From positions 2,666,001 to 2,730,000 of the forward strand of contig OY764147.1 in the NCBI GenBank assembly GCA_963668115.1: 64,000 nt of DNA, written 5' to 3'. Position 1 is the first letter of the stretch, and the number at the start of each line of letters is the position of its first letter. A program made the position numbers and the translations under genes. The notes under the pieces are model-generated. The model was not told the origin of the DNA and did not search any database. It saw only the letters and a list, made by a program, of their open reading frames with translations. This stretch comes from Plut-88900 sp963668115. GTDB lineage: Bacteria; Chloroflexota; Dehalococcoidia; Plut-88900. Positions 1 through 7,974 of this stretch are shown here, one piece after another.

Positions 1-1
1 G

Positions 2-190
2 GGCAACGGGATGCAGGACGCCCCCGGCTACGCCGCCCGGATGTTCACGGCCCTGTACAGGGCCGGAATCAACATCCAGATGATCACCACTTCGGAGATC
101 CGCATCACGTGCATCGTCAACCGCGCCGACATCACGAAGGCCGTCCAGGTACTCTACGACGCGTTTTACGTGGAAGGGGCGGAGCTATAG
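2..190 (+). CDS. lysC: Aspartate kinase, C-terminal ACT domain (partial, 5' end outside window)
   Basis: Only the last 62 codons are present. They read as the final ACT regulatory domain of aspartate kinase, the enzyme that phosphorylates aspartate at the head of lysine, threonine and methionine synthesis. Seen: a GxGM...PGYAARMF start followed by the signature AGINIQMITTSEIRI, which in this family forms the effector-binding helix and strand, then a helix ending in a typical AFYVEGAEL tail and a TAG stop. Feedback control by lysine or threonine is the usual role of this domain. The next gene's reading frame overlaps its end. The catalytic domain cannot be assessed because it lies upstream of the window. 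Confidence 0.9.
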   Translation, partial: GNGMQDAPGYAARMFTALYRAGINIQMITTSEIRITCIVNRADITKAVQVLYDAFYVEGAEL

Positions 191-936
191 CCTCCCGGGA
201 AGGAACGCCCCTCCTCTCCATAGTCGTCCCGGCTTTCAACGAAGAGTCCCGGATCGTCGACTCCCTGGGCCAGATTTCCTCCTATCTCACCGGCCAGACC
301 TACTCCTGGGAGGTCATCGTGGTTGACGACGGCAGCACGGACTCGACGGCTGACCTCGTCACCGACACCGCCAGCCACCTACGGGGCATTCGCCTCATCT
401 GCCAACCGCACAGAGGCAAGGGGCACGCCGTCCGGGTCGGGATGCAGGCCGCGTCGGGCGAATACCGGTTCCAGTGCGACGCCGACCTCTCCATGCCCAT
501 TGACCAGCTTTCCCGCTTCCTTCCCCCTGAATTCGTCGGCCCCGGCATCGCCATCGGGTCCAGGTCGGCGCCCGGGGCCCGCAGGCTGGGCGAGCCCACC
601 CTGCGCAAGCTCATGGGTCGAGTCTTTCACCTGCTCGTCCGGCTGGGCGGCGCAGGGTTCAGTGACACCCAGTGCGGCTTCAAGTGCTTCGCCGGGTCTC
701 GGGTCCACGCCCTTTTCGACCGGCAAAGGTTGGACGGGTTCGGCTCGGACGTGGAGGTGCTCTATCTGGCCCGGCGCTTCGGCATTCCAGTAAGGGAAGT
801 GCCTATAGTGTGGCACTACAGGTCGGGCAGCAAAGTCCGACCCGTCCACGATACCTTTCGCATGCTTGCAGACCTTGCCGTCATCAGGCTGAACGCCATG
901 CGGGGCCGCTATTCCCACCCTCCCATAGACGGTTAA
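109..936 (+). CDS. Family 2 glycosyltransferase, dolichyl/polyprenyl-phosphate sugar synthase type
   Basis: A GT-A fold glycosyltransferase that probably moves a hexose from a nucleotide sugar onto a polyprenyl phosphate at the inner face of the membrane. Seen, in residues from the GTG at 109: SIVVPAFNEE at 37-46, the nucleotide-binding VVDDGSTD at 71-78, the metal-binding DAD at 124-126, and DTQCGFKCF at 186-194 followed by GFGSDVEVLYLARR, the pattern of ALG5-like enzymes. No hydrophobic C-terminal anchor is present. The start is uncertain: the only standard start in frame before the conserved core is this GTG, which overlaps lysC by 82 bases. Homology begins only near residue 35, so a non-standard start close to the lysC stop is possible. 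Confidence 0.85.
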   Translation: MHRQPRRHHEGRPGTLRRVLRGRGGAIASREGTPLLSIVVPAFNEESRIVDSLGQISSYLTGQTYSWEVIVVDDGSTDSTADLVTDTASHLRGIRLICQPHRGKGHAVRVGMQAASGEYRFQCDADLSMPIDQLSRFLPPEFVGPGIAIGSRSAPGARRLGEPTLRKLMGRVFHLLVRLGGAGFSDTQCGFKCFAGSRVHALFDRQRLDGFGSDVEVLYLARRFGIPVREVPIVWHYRSGSKVRPVHDTFRMLADLAVIRLNAMRGRYSHPPIDG

Positions 937-1070
937 TCCAATCCTCCGGCGCGGACAGGCTTAACGCGGGGCAATTAAGAGGGGCGCGAGAACAGGGAAA
1001 ATTGCGCCTGAAACCCCTTGCGCTGTGAAAAATGTGTGTGCAAAATTGCCCCAACTCAAAGCGGAATCCC

Positions 1071-1466
1071 ATGAACACGGTTCAAGACATATTGGAAAAG
1101 AGCAAGGTCATTGCGGTAGTTGGCCTGTCTCCCAAGCCTCACAGAGACAGCCACGAGGTGGCCAGGTACATGCAGGACAACGGTTACCGCATCATCCCCG
1201 TCTACCCCCGTGCCGACTCCATTCTCGGTGAGAAGGTATATCCCGACCTCAAATCAATCCCAGAGAAGGTGGATGTCGTCGATATCTTCCGCAAGTCCCA
1301 GGACGTTCCCCCGGTTGTCGATGAAGCAATCGAAATCGGCGCGAAAGCCGTCTGGATGCAACTCGGCATCGTCCACGAAGGCGCAGCCGCCAAGGCCCGG
1401 GAGGCGGGTCTGGGCGTGGTTATGGACCGCTGCATGCTCGTAGAGCACCGGAATTTGGCCTCCTAG
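1071..1466 (+). CDS. CoA-binding domain protein (YccU-like)
   Basis: A 131-residue single-domain protein of the CoA-binding Rossmann family related to YccU and the N-terminal part of succinyl-CoA ligase alpha. Seen: the glycine-rich turn VVGLSPKPHRDSH near residue 16, the IIPVYPRAD strand, and the GAKAVWMQLGIVHEGAA segment that closes the nucleotide pocket. The ATG at 1071 was chosen because homology starts right there. An upstream ATG at 1032 would add 13 unrelated residues. The cellular role of these proteins is not established. It stands alone between the glycosyltransferase and the TPR gene. Confidence 0.85.
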   Translation: MNTVQDILEKSKVIAVVGLSPKPHRDSHEVARYMQDNGYRIIPVYPRADSILGEKVYPDLKSIPEKVDVVDIFRKSQDVPPVVDEAIEIGAKAVWMQLGIVHEGAAAKAREAGLGVVMDRCMLVEHRNLAS

Positions 1467-1550
1467 CATTCCAGCCCGGCGCCCTGTGCCGGCGACCCGG
1501 TCCCCGGCGTCCCAACAGACCAGCAAGCCCTCATATTACCCCGCAATGCC

Positions 1551-2420
1551 ATGGAACCTACAACGGAAAACACAGTAACGGCCCGCAGGCCCGGCCCCGC
1601 GCTGGTTCGTAACGCCATAGACCTTGCGACAAAGGGGCGGTGGTCAGACGCCCTCCAGATCAACCGCCAGATCCTCGATCTGGACCCCTCAGACTGTGGG
1701 GCGTGGAACCGCATGGGGAAGGCGCTGATTCAGCTGGGGCGCTATTCCGGGGCCCGGGACGCGTTTGCAGAGACCCTGCGCCTGGACCCCTCCAACGGCA
1801 TTGCCCGCAAGAACCTGGAGAAGCTGGAGGGTCTCGGCGAGGAGGACCCCGAGACCGCCGCCACCACAGCGGAGGTCTCGCTCCAGCAGTTCATCGAGGA
1901 CACCGGCAAGTCAGCGGTAACCGGTCTCATAAGCCCCGGCAGCTCCGAAACGATCAAGCGGCTCGTAAGCGGCCAGCCCATCGAACTGCGAATGGAGGAG
2001 TGCAGGCTCCTCATATACACCCCAGGCGGGGACTACGTCGGTCAGGTGGAGCCGAAGCTTGCCGCGCGGCTGTCGGAGCTGGTGAGGGGCGGAAACCGTT
2101 ATGAGGGGCACATAACCAGTGCACGGGAGAACGAGGTAAAGGTCATGCTAAGGGAGGCCCTCGTCTCTCCCTCCCAGGCGGGCAAGAAGTCCTTCCCGAC
2201 CAAGTCGGCAGACGGATTCCGACCCTATGTGAAGAGCAGGGTCGGGCTGCATGACGGGGACAAACCCCGGACCTGGCACAAGGAATACGAAGACCCGGAT
2301 GAGGACATCCTGGACGACCCCGTACCCGGCGGAATCCGCATAGTGGACGACCAGAAGGATGCGCTGGACGTGGATGATGAGGAAGACCGGGACGACGAGG
2401 AGACTGACGAGGAGGAGTAA
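1551..2420 (+). CDS. TPR-repeat protein with acidic C-terminal tail
   Basis: A 289-residue cytoplasmic protein. Residues about 18-85 form two to three tetratricopeptide helix pairs (ALQINRQILDLDPSDCGAWNRMGKAL, shown here only by its pattern of small residues at TPR positions, then AFAETLRLDPSNGIARKNL). A middle region at about 110-200 has mixed alpha/beta character (IELRMEECRLLIYT, YVGQVEPKLAARLSEL). The last 45 residues are extremely acidic, ending in a run of Asp and Glu. TPR domains mediate protein contacts; no enzyme motif is visible. It is followed by a clear intrinsic terminator and so is probably the last gene of its transcript. Partner unknown. Confidence 0.75.
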   Translation: MEPTTENTVTARRPGPALVRNAIDLATKGRWSDALQINRQILDLDPSDCGAWNRMGKALIQLGRYSGARDAFAETLRLDPSNGIARKNLEKLEGLGEEDPETAATTAEVSLQQFIEDTGKSAVTGLISPGSSETIKRLVSGQPIELRMEECRLLIYTPGGDYVGQVEPKLAARLSELVRGGNRYEGHITSARENEVKVMLREALVSPSQAGKKSFPTKSADGFRPYVKSRVGLHDGDKPRTWHKEYEDPDEDILDDPVPGGIRIVDDQKDALDVDDEEDRDDEETDEEE

Positions 2421-2461
2421 CGCGACCATACATTAAGCTCGGTTCCTCCGGCCCACTATTC

Positions 2462-2492
2462 AACCGCCTAACCAATATCCAGGCGGTTTTTT
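2462..2492 (+). terminator. Rho-independent terminator after the TPR gene
   Basis: Perfect 8-bp stem AACCGCCT / AGGCGGTT at 2462-2469 and 2481-2488 with an 11-base loop, running straight into a T tract. It lies 41 bases after the TPR stop and insulates the cysteine synthase gene. Confidence 0.88.
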
Positions 2493-2566
2493 GCTCCCTC
2501 TCCCCCGGCAAAGTTCTCCTCCCTCCAACAATGTAAAATTGATGGTAAACTTTCCAGCCGAACGAG

Positions 2567-3496
2567 GTGGTCCTTTTGCCCCAGCCCAAAGCCTTCCGGG
2601 ATTTTCTCGCCGCGTATCCATCACTCCAGGCAATCGGCAACACGCCGATGGTCAAACTCGACCTTCCCCTGGACATCGGCAGCGCCGAGATCTTTGCCAA
2701 GTACGAACAGCTTAATCCGGGAGGCTCCATAAAGGACCGGCCCGTCCTGAGAATGCTCGTCGAAGCCATGATCGCCGGCGAGCTCACGAGGGACAAGACC
2801 ATCCTGGACTCCACCTCCGGCAATGCGGGGATCGCTTACGCGATGATCGGCGCGACCCTCGGGTGCAGGGTCCAACTGGTGATGCCGGCCAACGCCAGCG
2901 AGGAGCGCAAGAAGCGCATCCGCGCCCATGGAGCGGACATCGTCCTCACCGACTCCCTTCTCGGCTACGACGAGAGCCTTCGCGAGGTCCGACGCCGCTT
3001 CGATGAAAACCCCGGCGCCTACTTCTTCTGCGACCAGTACAAGAACGACAACAACTGGCGGGCTCACTACGAAAGCACCGCCGAGGAAGTGCTCACCCAG
3101 GCCCCTAACATCACTCATTTTGTAGCGGGGGTGGGGACCGGAGGGACCATCACGGGCGTCGGCAGACGGCTGAAGAAGGAGAAGCCTGGCGTCAAGGTGA
3201 TCTGCATAGTGCCGGGCGACTGGCGGGGAGTGGAGGGGCTGAAACCTCTGGGAGAGGGGGCCATAGTACCGGAGATCCTGGACGAGAGCATCATCGACGA
3301 GCGGATCGACATAGACGTAGACGCCGCCCACGACATGTCGCGGCTGCTGGCCTCCCGGGGCATATTCGTGGGCCAGTCCTCGGGGGCGTACCTGCAGGGG
3401 GCCTGCCAGGTGGCCCAGCGGGAGAGGCAGGGGCGTATCGTCACCGTCTTCAACGATATCGGCGAGAGGTATTTCTCCACCGGGATGTGGGACTAG
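2567..3496 (+). CDS. cysM: Cysteine synthase (O-acetylserine sulfhydrylase family, PLP-dependent)
   Basis: A fold-type II PLP enzyme of 309 residues that makes cysteine from an activated serine and sulfide, or a close beta-replacement relative. Seen: the PLP lysine in PGGSIKDRP (K56), the substrate loop STSGNAG at 82-88, and the phosphate-binding GVGTGGTITG at 188-197. The C-terminal FVGQSSGA is the family's serine loop. The length fits CysK/CysM without any CBS extension. The GTG at 2567 sits on its own purine-rich stretch. A TTG at 2576, 5 bases after GAGGTGG, is the better-spaced alternative and would shorten the protein by three residues. CysM, rather than CysK, is a judgement from overall pattern only. 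Confidence 0.85.
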   Translation: MVLLPQPKAFRDFLAAYPSLQAIGNTPMVKLDLPLDIGSAEIFAKYEQLNPGGSIKDRPVLRMLVEAMIAGELTRDKTILDSTSGNAGIAYAMIGATLGCRVQLVMPANASEERKKRIRAHGADIVLTDSLLGYDESLREVRRRFDENPGAYFFCDQYKNDNNWRAHYESTAEEVLTQAPNITHFVAGVGTGGTITGVGRRLKKEKPGVKVICIVPGDWRGVEGLKPLGEGAIVPEILDESIIDERIDIDVDAAHDMSRLLASRGIFVGQSSGAYLQGACQVAQRERQGRIVTVFNDIGERYFSTGMWD

Positions 3497-3506
3497 CCCC
3501 ACTCTC

Positions 3507-3535
3507 TTGACATCCCCACCCCGTTCCCCAATAGT
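3507..3535 (+). promoter_or_regulatory. Sigma70-type promoter of the alpha/beta hydrolase
   Basis: TTGACA at 3507-3512, a 17-base spacer, and AATAGT at 3530-3535. Only 6 bases separate the -10 box from the ATG at 3542, so transcription would start at or within a base or two of the start codon (a leaderless mRNA). Confidence 0.7.
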
Positions 3536-3541
3536 GGCCCC

Positions 3542-4345
3542 ATGTCCCAGGCGACAACTGCTTACACTGAAGAGCTTGTCTCGGTAGCCGGTACGGATCT
3601 TCAAATCCTGAAAGCGGGCTCGGGACAGCCACTCATCGTCTTTCACGACGAGATGGGCCAGCATACCTGGCTCCGTTACCAGCAGGCTCTCTCAGAACAC
3701 TTTGAGGTCCTGATACCCTCCCACCCAGGCTACGGCAAGTCCCCTCGCCTGGACTGGATCATGACGATGCGGGACATGACCGGCTGGTACCTCCAGGCCT
3801 TTGATGAGTTGGGGATTAGAGAGGCCAACGTGGTCGGGTTTTCCCTCGGTGGGTGGCTGGCAGCGACCATCGCCTCTATGTGTCCGCACCATTTCAAGAA
3901 GATGGTGCTGGTCGGGGCCGCAGGGATCAAACCGCCAGAGGGCGAGATCTTCGACATGTTCATGGAGACGGCTTCCGAATACATCAAGCTAACTGTCGCC
4001 GACCCCCTGGCCGTCGAGGAATTCTCCACCGTGTGCCCCCCCACCCCATCCCCCGAACTCGCCGAGGCATGGGAGGTGGCCCGGGAGCAGTCCGTCCGCC
4101 TGAGCTGGCGTCCCTACATGCACGACCCCGCCCTTCCCCACTTGCTGCGCCGGGCCTCGGGCATCCCCACCCTCGTAGTATGGGGAGATCAGGACCGCAT
4201 AGTCCCTCTCAGCGCCGGTCGAGCCTACAAAGAGGCCATACCGGGCTCAGAGCTTGCCGTTATTCAAGGATCGGGTCACAGGCCGGAGATAGAGGCCCCG
4301 GACGAGTTCCTGTCCACAGTCCTAGGTTTCCTGAAGGACGGCTAG
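3542..4345 (+). CDS. Alpha/beta hydrolase
   Basis: A 267-residue alpha/beta-hydrolase. Seen: oxyanion-region sequence LIVFHDEMG near residue 31, the nucleophile elbow GFSLGG with Ser101, the acid in VVWGDQDRIVP, and the catalytic histidine in GSGHRPEIE, all in family order and spacing. A lid segment lies between about 130 and 200. The substrate cannot be told from sequence; esters, lactones or C-C bonds from ring cleavage are usual for relatives such as MhpC. The start is fixed by the close-set promoter, which leaves no room for a ribosome-binding site. The flavin oxidoreductase 59 bases downstream has its own -10 box. Confidence 0.85.
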   Translation: MSQATTAYTEELVSVAGTDLQILKAGSGQPLIVFHDEMGQHTWLRYQQALSEHFEVLIPSHPGYGKSPRLDWIMTMRDMTGWYLQAFDELGIREANVVGFSLGGWLAATIASMCPHHFKKMVLVGAAGIKPPEGEIFDMFMETASEYIKLTVADPLAVEEFSTVCPPTPSPELAEAWEVAREQSVRLSWRPYMHDPALPHLLRRASGIPTLVVWGDQDRIVPLSAGRAYKEAIPGSELAVIQGSGHRPEIEAPDEFLSTVLGFLKDG

Positions 4346-4360
4346 GCCCGGCGCCCCATG

Positions 4361-4366
4361 TATAAT
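4361..4366 (+). promoter_or_regulatory. -10 box (TATAAT) upstream of flavin oxidoreductase
   Basis: Perfect TATAAT 38 bases before the ATG at 4405. A GCAGGAGG ribosome-binding site follows in the leader. No good -35 hexamer is seen at 17 bases. Confidence 0.55.
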
Positions 4367-4404
4367 CCCCCGATAGTCTCCGCCCCGGCGGGCAGGAGGA
4401 TGCC

Positions 4405-5658
4405 ATGTTCATAGGCCACTTCACCGAAAGACCCTACCAGGACCCGAAGTCCGGGTATTTTGGGGCCACGGGGCTGCCCATCAAGGACCTCACCCTCAGC
4501 AACGAGATATACGACCCCGAGGTCGGGGCCGACCTCTACAACCGCTACCTGGACGAGAATATATACGCCGACGAGTGCGGCTTCGACGGCCTGATGCTCA
4601 ACGAGCACCACTCCACGCCCTTCTGCATGGGCGGGGCCACCAACGTCGAGGCCGCCATCCTGGCCCGCATCACCAAGAACGCCAAAATAGTGCTGCTCGG
4701 CAACATTCTGCCCCTGTGGGACGACCCCCTGTGGCTGGTCGAGCAGTTGGCCATGATCGACCTCATCTCCCACGGACGCCTGATACCCGGATGGGTCCGG
4801 GGCACGGGTCGGGAGATGGTCTCTCACAATATCCCGCCCGCCTATAACTGGGAGCGCTTCCAGGAGGCTCACGAGTTCATCGTCAAGGCATGGACGACGT
4901 CGGGGCCGTTCCGCTGGGAGGGGAAGCACTACCACTACCGCTACGTCAACCCGTGGGTCAAGCCCTACCAGAAGCCCCATCCGCCCATCTGGCTGCCGGG
5001 CGTCGTGAGCCGGGACTCGCTGATGTGGGCGGCGGAAAAGCGCATCCCCTACATCATGCTGGCCACGAAGCTGGACCCCACCCGACAGGCCTTCCAGCTA
5101 TACCACGAACGGGCCGCGGAGCTGGGCTACAAGTCGGGGCCGCAGAACATCGGCTACCTCTGGAAGGTGCATGTCGACGAGACGGAGGAACTTGCCGAAG
5201 AAGCGGCCCGCAAGTACGTCCAGGGCCCGAGCAACCCCTTCCTGGCCGGCAACGAGGGTACAACCAACCTGGCCCTGGCCTCGCTGCCTGGCATGACCTC
5301 TCGCAGGCGGGTTCTTCCCACCCGACACGCCGCGACCAAGTACAGGGGCGGCGTCGAGAGCATCCCGTACGAGGAGCAGATCGAAAACTACAGCATCACG
5401 GCGGGCACGCCCAAAACGGTGTTGCCCAAGATCCGCTACGTGCTGGAGACCCTTCGCCCGGGCATCATATTCTTCTGGGACGGAGACGGCGCAATGACCC
5501 ACGAAGAGCAGATGCGCAGCCTCCGCCTGATGAAGGAAGAGGTTATCCCAGCGGTGCGGGAGATGGCCGCCGAGCTCGACCTGCCCGGCCCAGACGAAGT
5601 CGACCCTGCCACAGGCGAGAAGATCAAGGCCAACGGGGCGCTGGTGGCGGCGTCTTAG
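4405..5658 (+). CDS. Luciferase-like (LLM class) flavin-dependent oxidoreductase
   Basis: A 417-residue TIM-barrel oxidoreductase using FMNH2 or F420H2, of the bacterial luciferase superfamily. Seen: the N-terminal barrel strand FIGHFTERPY, the substrate-pocket stretch FDGLMLNEHHS, the flavin-phosphate region LIPGWVRGTGREM, the conserved YVNPWVKPYQKPHPPIWLPG, and a C-terminal helical tail. It belongs to the long-chain subgroup typified by alkanal- or nitrilotriacetate-type monooxygenases, which oxygenate aliphatic or heterocyclic substrates. The ATG has a strong AGGAGG at the usual spacing. This is one of five LLM genes in the window and the only one on the plus strand. Cofactor (FMN or F420) and substrate cannot be decided here. 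Confidence 0.88.
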   Translation: MFIGHFTERPYQDPKSGYFGATGLPIKDLTLSNEIYDPEVGADLYNRYLDENIYADECGFDGLMLNEHHSTPFCMGGATNVEAAILARITKNAKIVLLGNILPLWDDPLWLVEQLAMIDLISHGRLIPGWVRGTGREMVSHNIPPAYNWERFQEAHEFIVKAWTTSGPFRWEGKHYHYRYVNPWVKPYQKPHPPIWLPGVVSRDSLMWAAEKRIPYIMLATKLDPTRQAFQLYHERAAELGYKSGPQNIGYLWKVHVDETEELAEEAARKYVQGPSNPFLAGNEGTTNLALASLPGMTSRRRVLPTRHAATKYRGGVESIPYEEQIENYSITAGTPKTVLPKIRYVLETLRPGIIFFWDGDGAMTHEEQMRSLRLMKEEVIPAVREMAAELDLPGPDEVDPATGEKIKANGALVAAS

Positions 5659-5664
5659 GCCCGC

Positions 5665-6525
5665 CTAAATGATCGCGAGGGGATTCCAAGGTGAGCCCGA
5701 GGCGCCGGTCATCCTCAGCGGCGCACCGATGAACAGGAACTCGTAGACGCGGTCTCGGGCGAGTTCTTCGAGGTCCAGACTCTCCATGAGGTAGATGCCC
5801 AGGTCCCTCAGCGCGTATCGATGTAAAGGCGCAGAGTTGTAGACCGGCGGCTTGGCCTCGACGGTAGGGTGGTCGGCCCCGAGGGCGCAGATGTCCTTCT
5901 CGATGAGCCAGGGCTTCAGGCTGCCGTCGGGGCCCGGGAACTGTGAACTCCAAAGCTCCCTGTCCTTTTCGAAGAGCGTGTACCAGCCCGTGCGAACTAG
6001 CACTATGTCCCCGGTCTCAATGGTCACGCCCTGGGCATCAGCGGCCCTGTCCAGGTCTTCACCCGTGACGGTGTAGTCGGGTCCAATGTGCTCAATTCCC
6101 ATAGCGGCAGGCAAGTCCAGCATGATTCCACGGCCCACCATGTGGCGCACGTTTTCGATGCCGTTCTTCCCGACGCCCCTGCTGGAAATCTCGCTTTCGG
6201 GGTGGCCGTTGTACATGTGGGTCTCTGCCCAGACGTGGCCCAGGGCATCGATATGGGTGCCGGAGTGCACCTCCATCGCTACCATGTCGTCTACGAAGCT
6301 GATTTCCGGGTTCTCCATGGTTACGAAGTGGTGGGTCTTCCAGGTCTTGTGGAAGTCCGGAAGCTGGGGTCCGTCCCGCTCCAGGGGTACTGCAAGGCTG
6401 TAGATTTTGGCCTTCTTTACCAGTTGGAAGGCCTTCAGCATTCTCTCCGGTGTTAACAGGTTCAGGGCGCCAAGCTGGTCGTCGGGGCCCCATCTTCCCC
6501 AGCTGTTCTCTTGAGTTGCCGTCAT
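5665..6525 (-). CDS. Cyclase family protein (kynurenine-formamidase-like metal hydrolase)
   Basis: A 286-residue metal-dependent hydrolase of the cyclase/KynB superfamily. Seen: the signature HSGTHIDALGH that supplies metal ligands, the upstream WGPDDQLGALN start shared with long cyclase-family members, and DIVLVRTGWY in the second half. Known relatives hydrolyse N-formylkynurenine, isatin or cyclic amides. The exact substrate is unknown. It is the last gene of a minus-strand run behind hisIE (6-base gap), but nothing suggests a histidine role. It ends 6 bases from the convergent flavin oxidoreductase. Confidence 0.82.
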   Translation of the reverse strand: MTATQENSWGRWGPDDQLGALNLLTPERMLKAFQLVKKAKIYSLAVPLERDGPQLPDFHKTWKTHHFVTMENPEISFVDDMVAMEVHSGTHIDALGHVWAETHMYNGHPESEISSRGVGKNGIENVRHMVGRGIMLDLPAAMGIEHIGPDYTVTGEDLDRAADAQGVTIETGDIVLVRTGWYTLFEKDRELWSSQFPGPDGSLKPWLIEKDICALGADHPTVEAKPPVYNSAPLHRYALRDLGIYLMESLDLEELARDRVYEFLFIGAPLRMTGASGSPWNPLAII

Positions 6526-6531
6526 TGAATC

Positions 6532-7143
6532 CTACTTCTGCCGGGACCGTAGCTCTTCGAACACTTCCTCCGGCGTGGCGTCGACGGATGCCAGGAGCAC
6601 CAAGCTGTGGAACCAGAGGTCGGCCACTTCGCTCACGGTGCGCTCTTTCCCTTCGTTAAGGGCGGCTATAACCGCCTCCCCGGCCTCTTCTAGCACCTTC
6701 TTGCCGATCTTCTTGGGGCCTTTCTTTAGCAGCTTAGCCACGTAGCTGCCCTTAGGTTTGTCACGCTTTCTCTGCTCGATCACTTCGAACAGCTCGGAAA
6801 GGGTGTCCTTGGAAGCCCACTCAAACTCAAGGCGTTCTGGTGGAAGTTCTCCGAAGAAGCAGCTGGTCTCACCGGTGTGACAAGCCGGGCCCGTGGGGTC
6901 GGCTTCGATGAGCAGGGCATCGCCGTCGCAGTCCACGTTGATGCTGCGTACGTTCAGGTAGTTCCCGGAGGTCTCTCCCTTGTGCCAGAGTTCCTGTCGG
7001 CTGCGGCTGTAGAACCACACCTGCCCCGAGGCCCGCGTCCTTTCCAGCGACTCCTCGTTCATGTAGGCAAGGGTCAGCACCCGGCCCGTTCCGGCGTCCT
7101 GCACTATGGCGGGCACGAGTCCCTTGTCGTCGAGCTTGATCAT
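6532..7143 (-). CDS. hisI: Bifunctional phosphoribosyl-AMP cyclohydrolase / phosphoribosyl-ATP pyrophosphatase
   Basis: A fused HisI-HisE protein of 203 residues catalysing steps 2 and 3 of histidine synthesis. Seen: N-terminal cyclohydrolase with the ASGQVWFYSRSR region, the zinc/magnesium motif DCDGDALL and the ACHTGETSCF cysteine loop (residues about 30-110). The C-terminal pyrophosphatase has LFEVIEQRKRDKPKGSY and the helical EEAGEAVIAA...DLWFHSLVLLA pattern of the MazG-like fold (about 115-200). The ATG overlaps the hisF stop by 4 bases, indicating translational coupling. Fusion of the two activities is common in bacteria. Confidence 0.95.
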   Translation of the reverse strand: MIKLDDKGLVPAIVQDAGTGRVLTLAYMNEESLERTRASGQVWFYSRSRQELWHKGETSGNYLNVRSINVDCDGDALLIEADPTGPACHTGETSCFFGELPPERLEFEWASKDTLSELFEVIEQRKRDKPKGSYVAKLLKKGPKKIGKKVLEEAGEAVIAALNEGKERTVSEVADLWFHSLVLLASVDATPEEVFEELRSRQK

Positions 7144-7964
7144 CCCATGATTCCTTCCTGCACAGCAGGTCTGCTGGGCACTCCTCGCGCCGTCAAGAAA
7201 TCCTTTGCCTGGGCTATGGTGTATGTCCCGTAGTGAAAGATGCTGGCCGCCAGGGCCGCATCGGCCTTGCCCTCCGTCAGGGCTTCATACAGGTGGTCCA
7301 GGGTGCCCGCCCCGCCGCTGGCGATAAGGGGCACCGGCACCGACTCCGAAATCTCTCGATTAAGCTCCAGATCGTATCCCGTCTGCTGGCCGTCGGCATC
7401 CATGCTGGTCACCAGGAGTTCCCCGGCCCCGAGCTCCGCCACCCTTGCCGCCCACTTCAGAGCGTCGATGCCCGTGGGATTCCGGCCGCCGTGGGTGTAC
7501 ACCTCCCAACGGGACTCAGGCCCTAACTTCAGGCCGTCTTCACGCTCTGAGCAGGCTCCGTCTACCCGCTTGGCGTCTATGGCCGCTACTATGCACTGGC
7601 TGCCAAAGGCTCTCGCTCCCTCCTCGATTATGCCGGGGTCCAGGAGCGCCGCCGTGTTGACTGCGGTCTTGTCGGCCCCGGCGTCCAGGATGCGGCGCAT
7701 GTCTTCCGTCGACCTGATGCCGCCTCCCACCGTGAGAGGTATGAACACCTCCTCCGACACCCTGTTCACCACGTCTATCATTATGTTCCGGTAGTCGGAG
7801 CTGGCGGTGATGTCCAGGAATACCAGCTCGTCCGCGCCCTCTGCGTCGTAGAAAGCCGCCATCTCTGCGGGGTCTCCCGCGTCCCTGAGATTCACGAAGC
7901 TCACTCCCTTGACAACCCTCCCCCGGTCTACGTCCAGGCACGGGATTATGCGCTTCGTAAGCAT
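7140..7964 (-). CDS. hisF: Imidazole glycerol phosphate synthase cyclase subunit
   Basis: HisF is the (beta/alpha)8 cyclase that joins ammonia from HisH to PRFAR, giving IGP and AICAR. Seen: the start LTKRIIPCLDVDRGRVVKG with catalytic Asp11, the phosphate loops VGGGIRS and ASGGAGT, and AAIDAKR carrying the second catalytic aspartate. The 274-residue length is about 15-20 more than usual, owing to a longer loop after AAIDAKR. The HisH partner is not in the window. It is translationally coupled to hisIE downstream. Confidence 0.95.
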   Translation of the reverse strand: MLTKRIIPCLDVDRGRVVKGVSFVNLRDAGDPAEMAAFYDAEGADELVFLDITASSDYRNIMIDVVNRVSEEVFIPLTVGGGIRSTEDMRRILDAGADKTAVNTAALLDPGIIEEGARAFGSQCIVAAIDAKRVDGACSEREDGLKLGPESRWEVYTHGGRNPTGIDALKWAARVAELGAGELLVTSMDADGQQTGYDLELNREISESVPVPLIASGGAGTLDHLYEALTEGKADAALAASIFHYGTYTIAQAKDFLTARGVPSRPAVQEGIMG

Positions 7965-7974
7965 GGCGGGTGGA

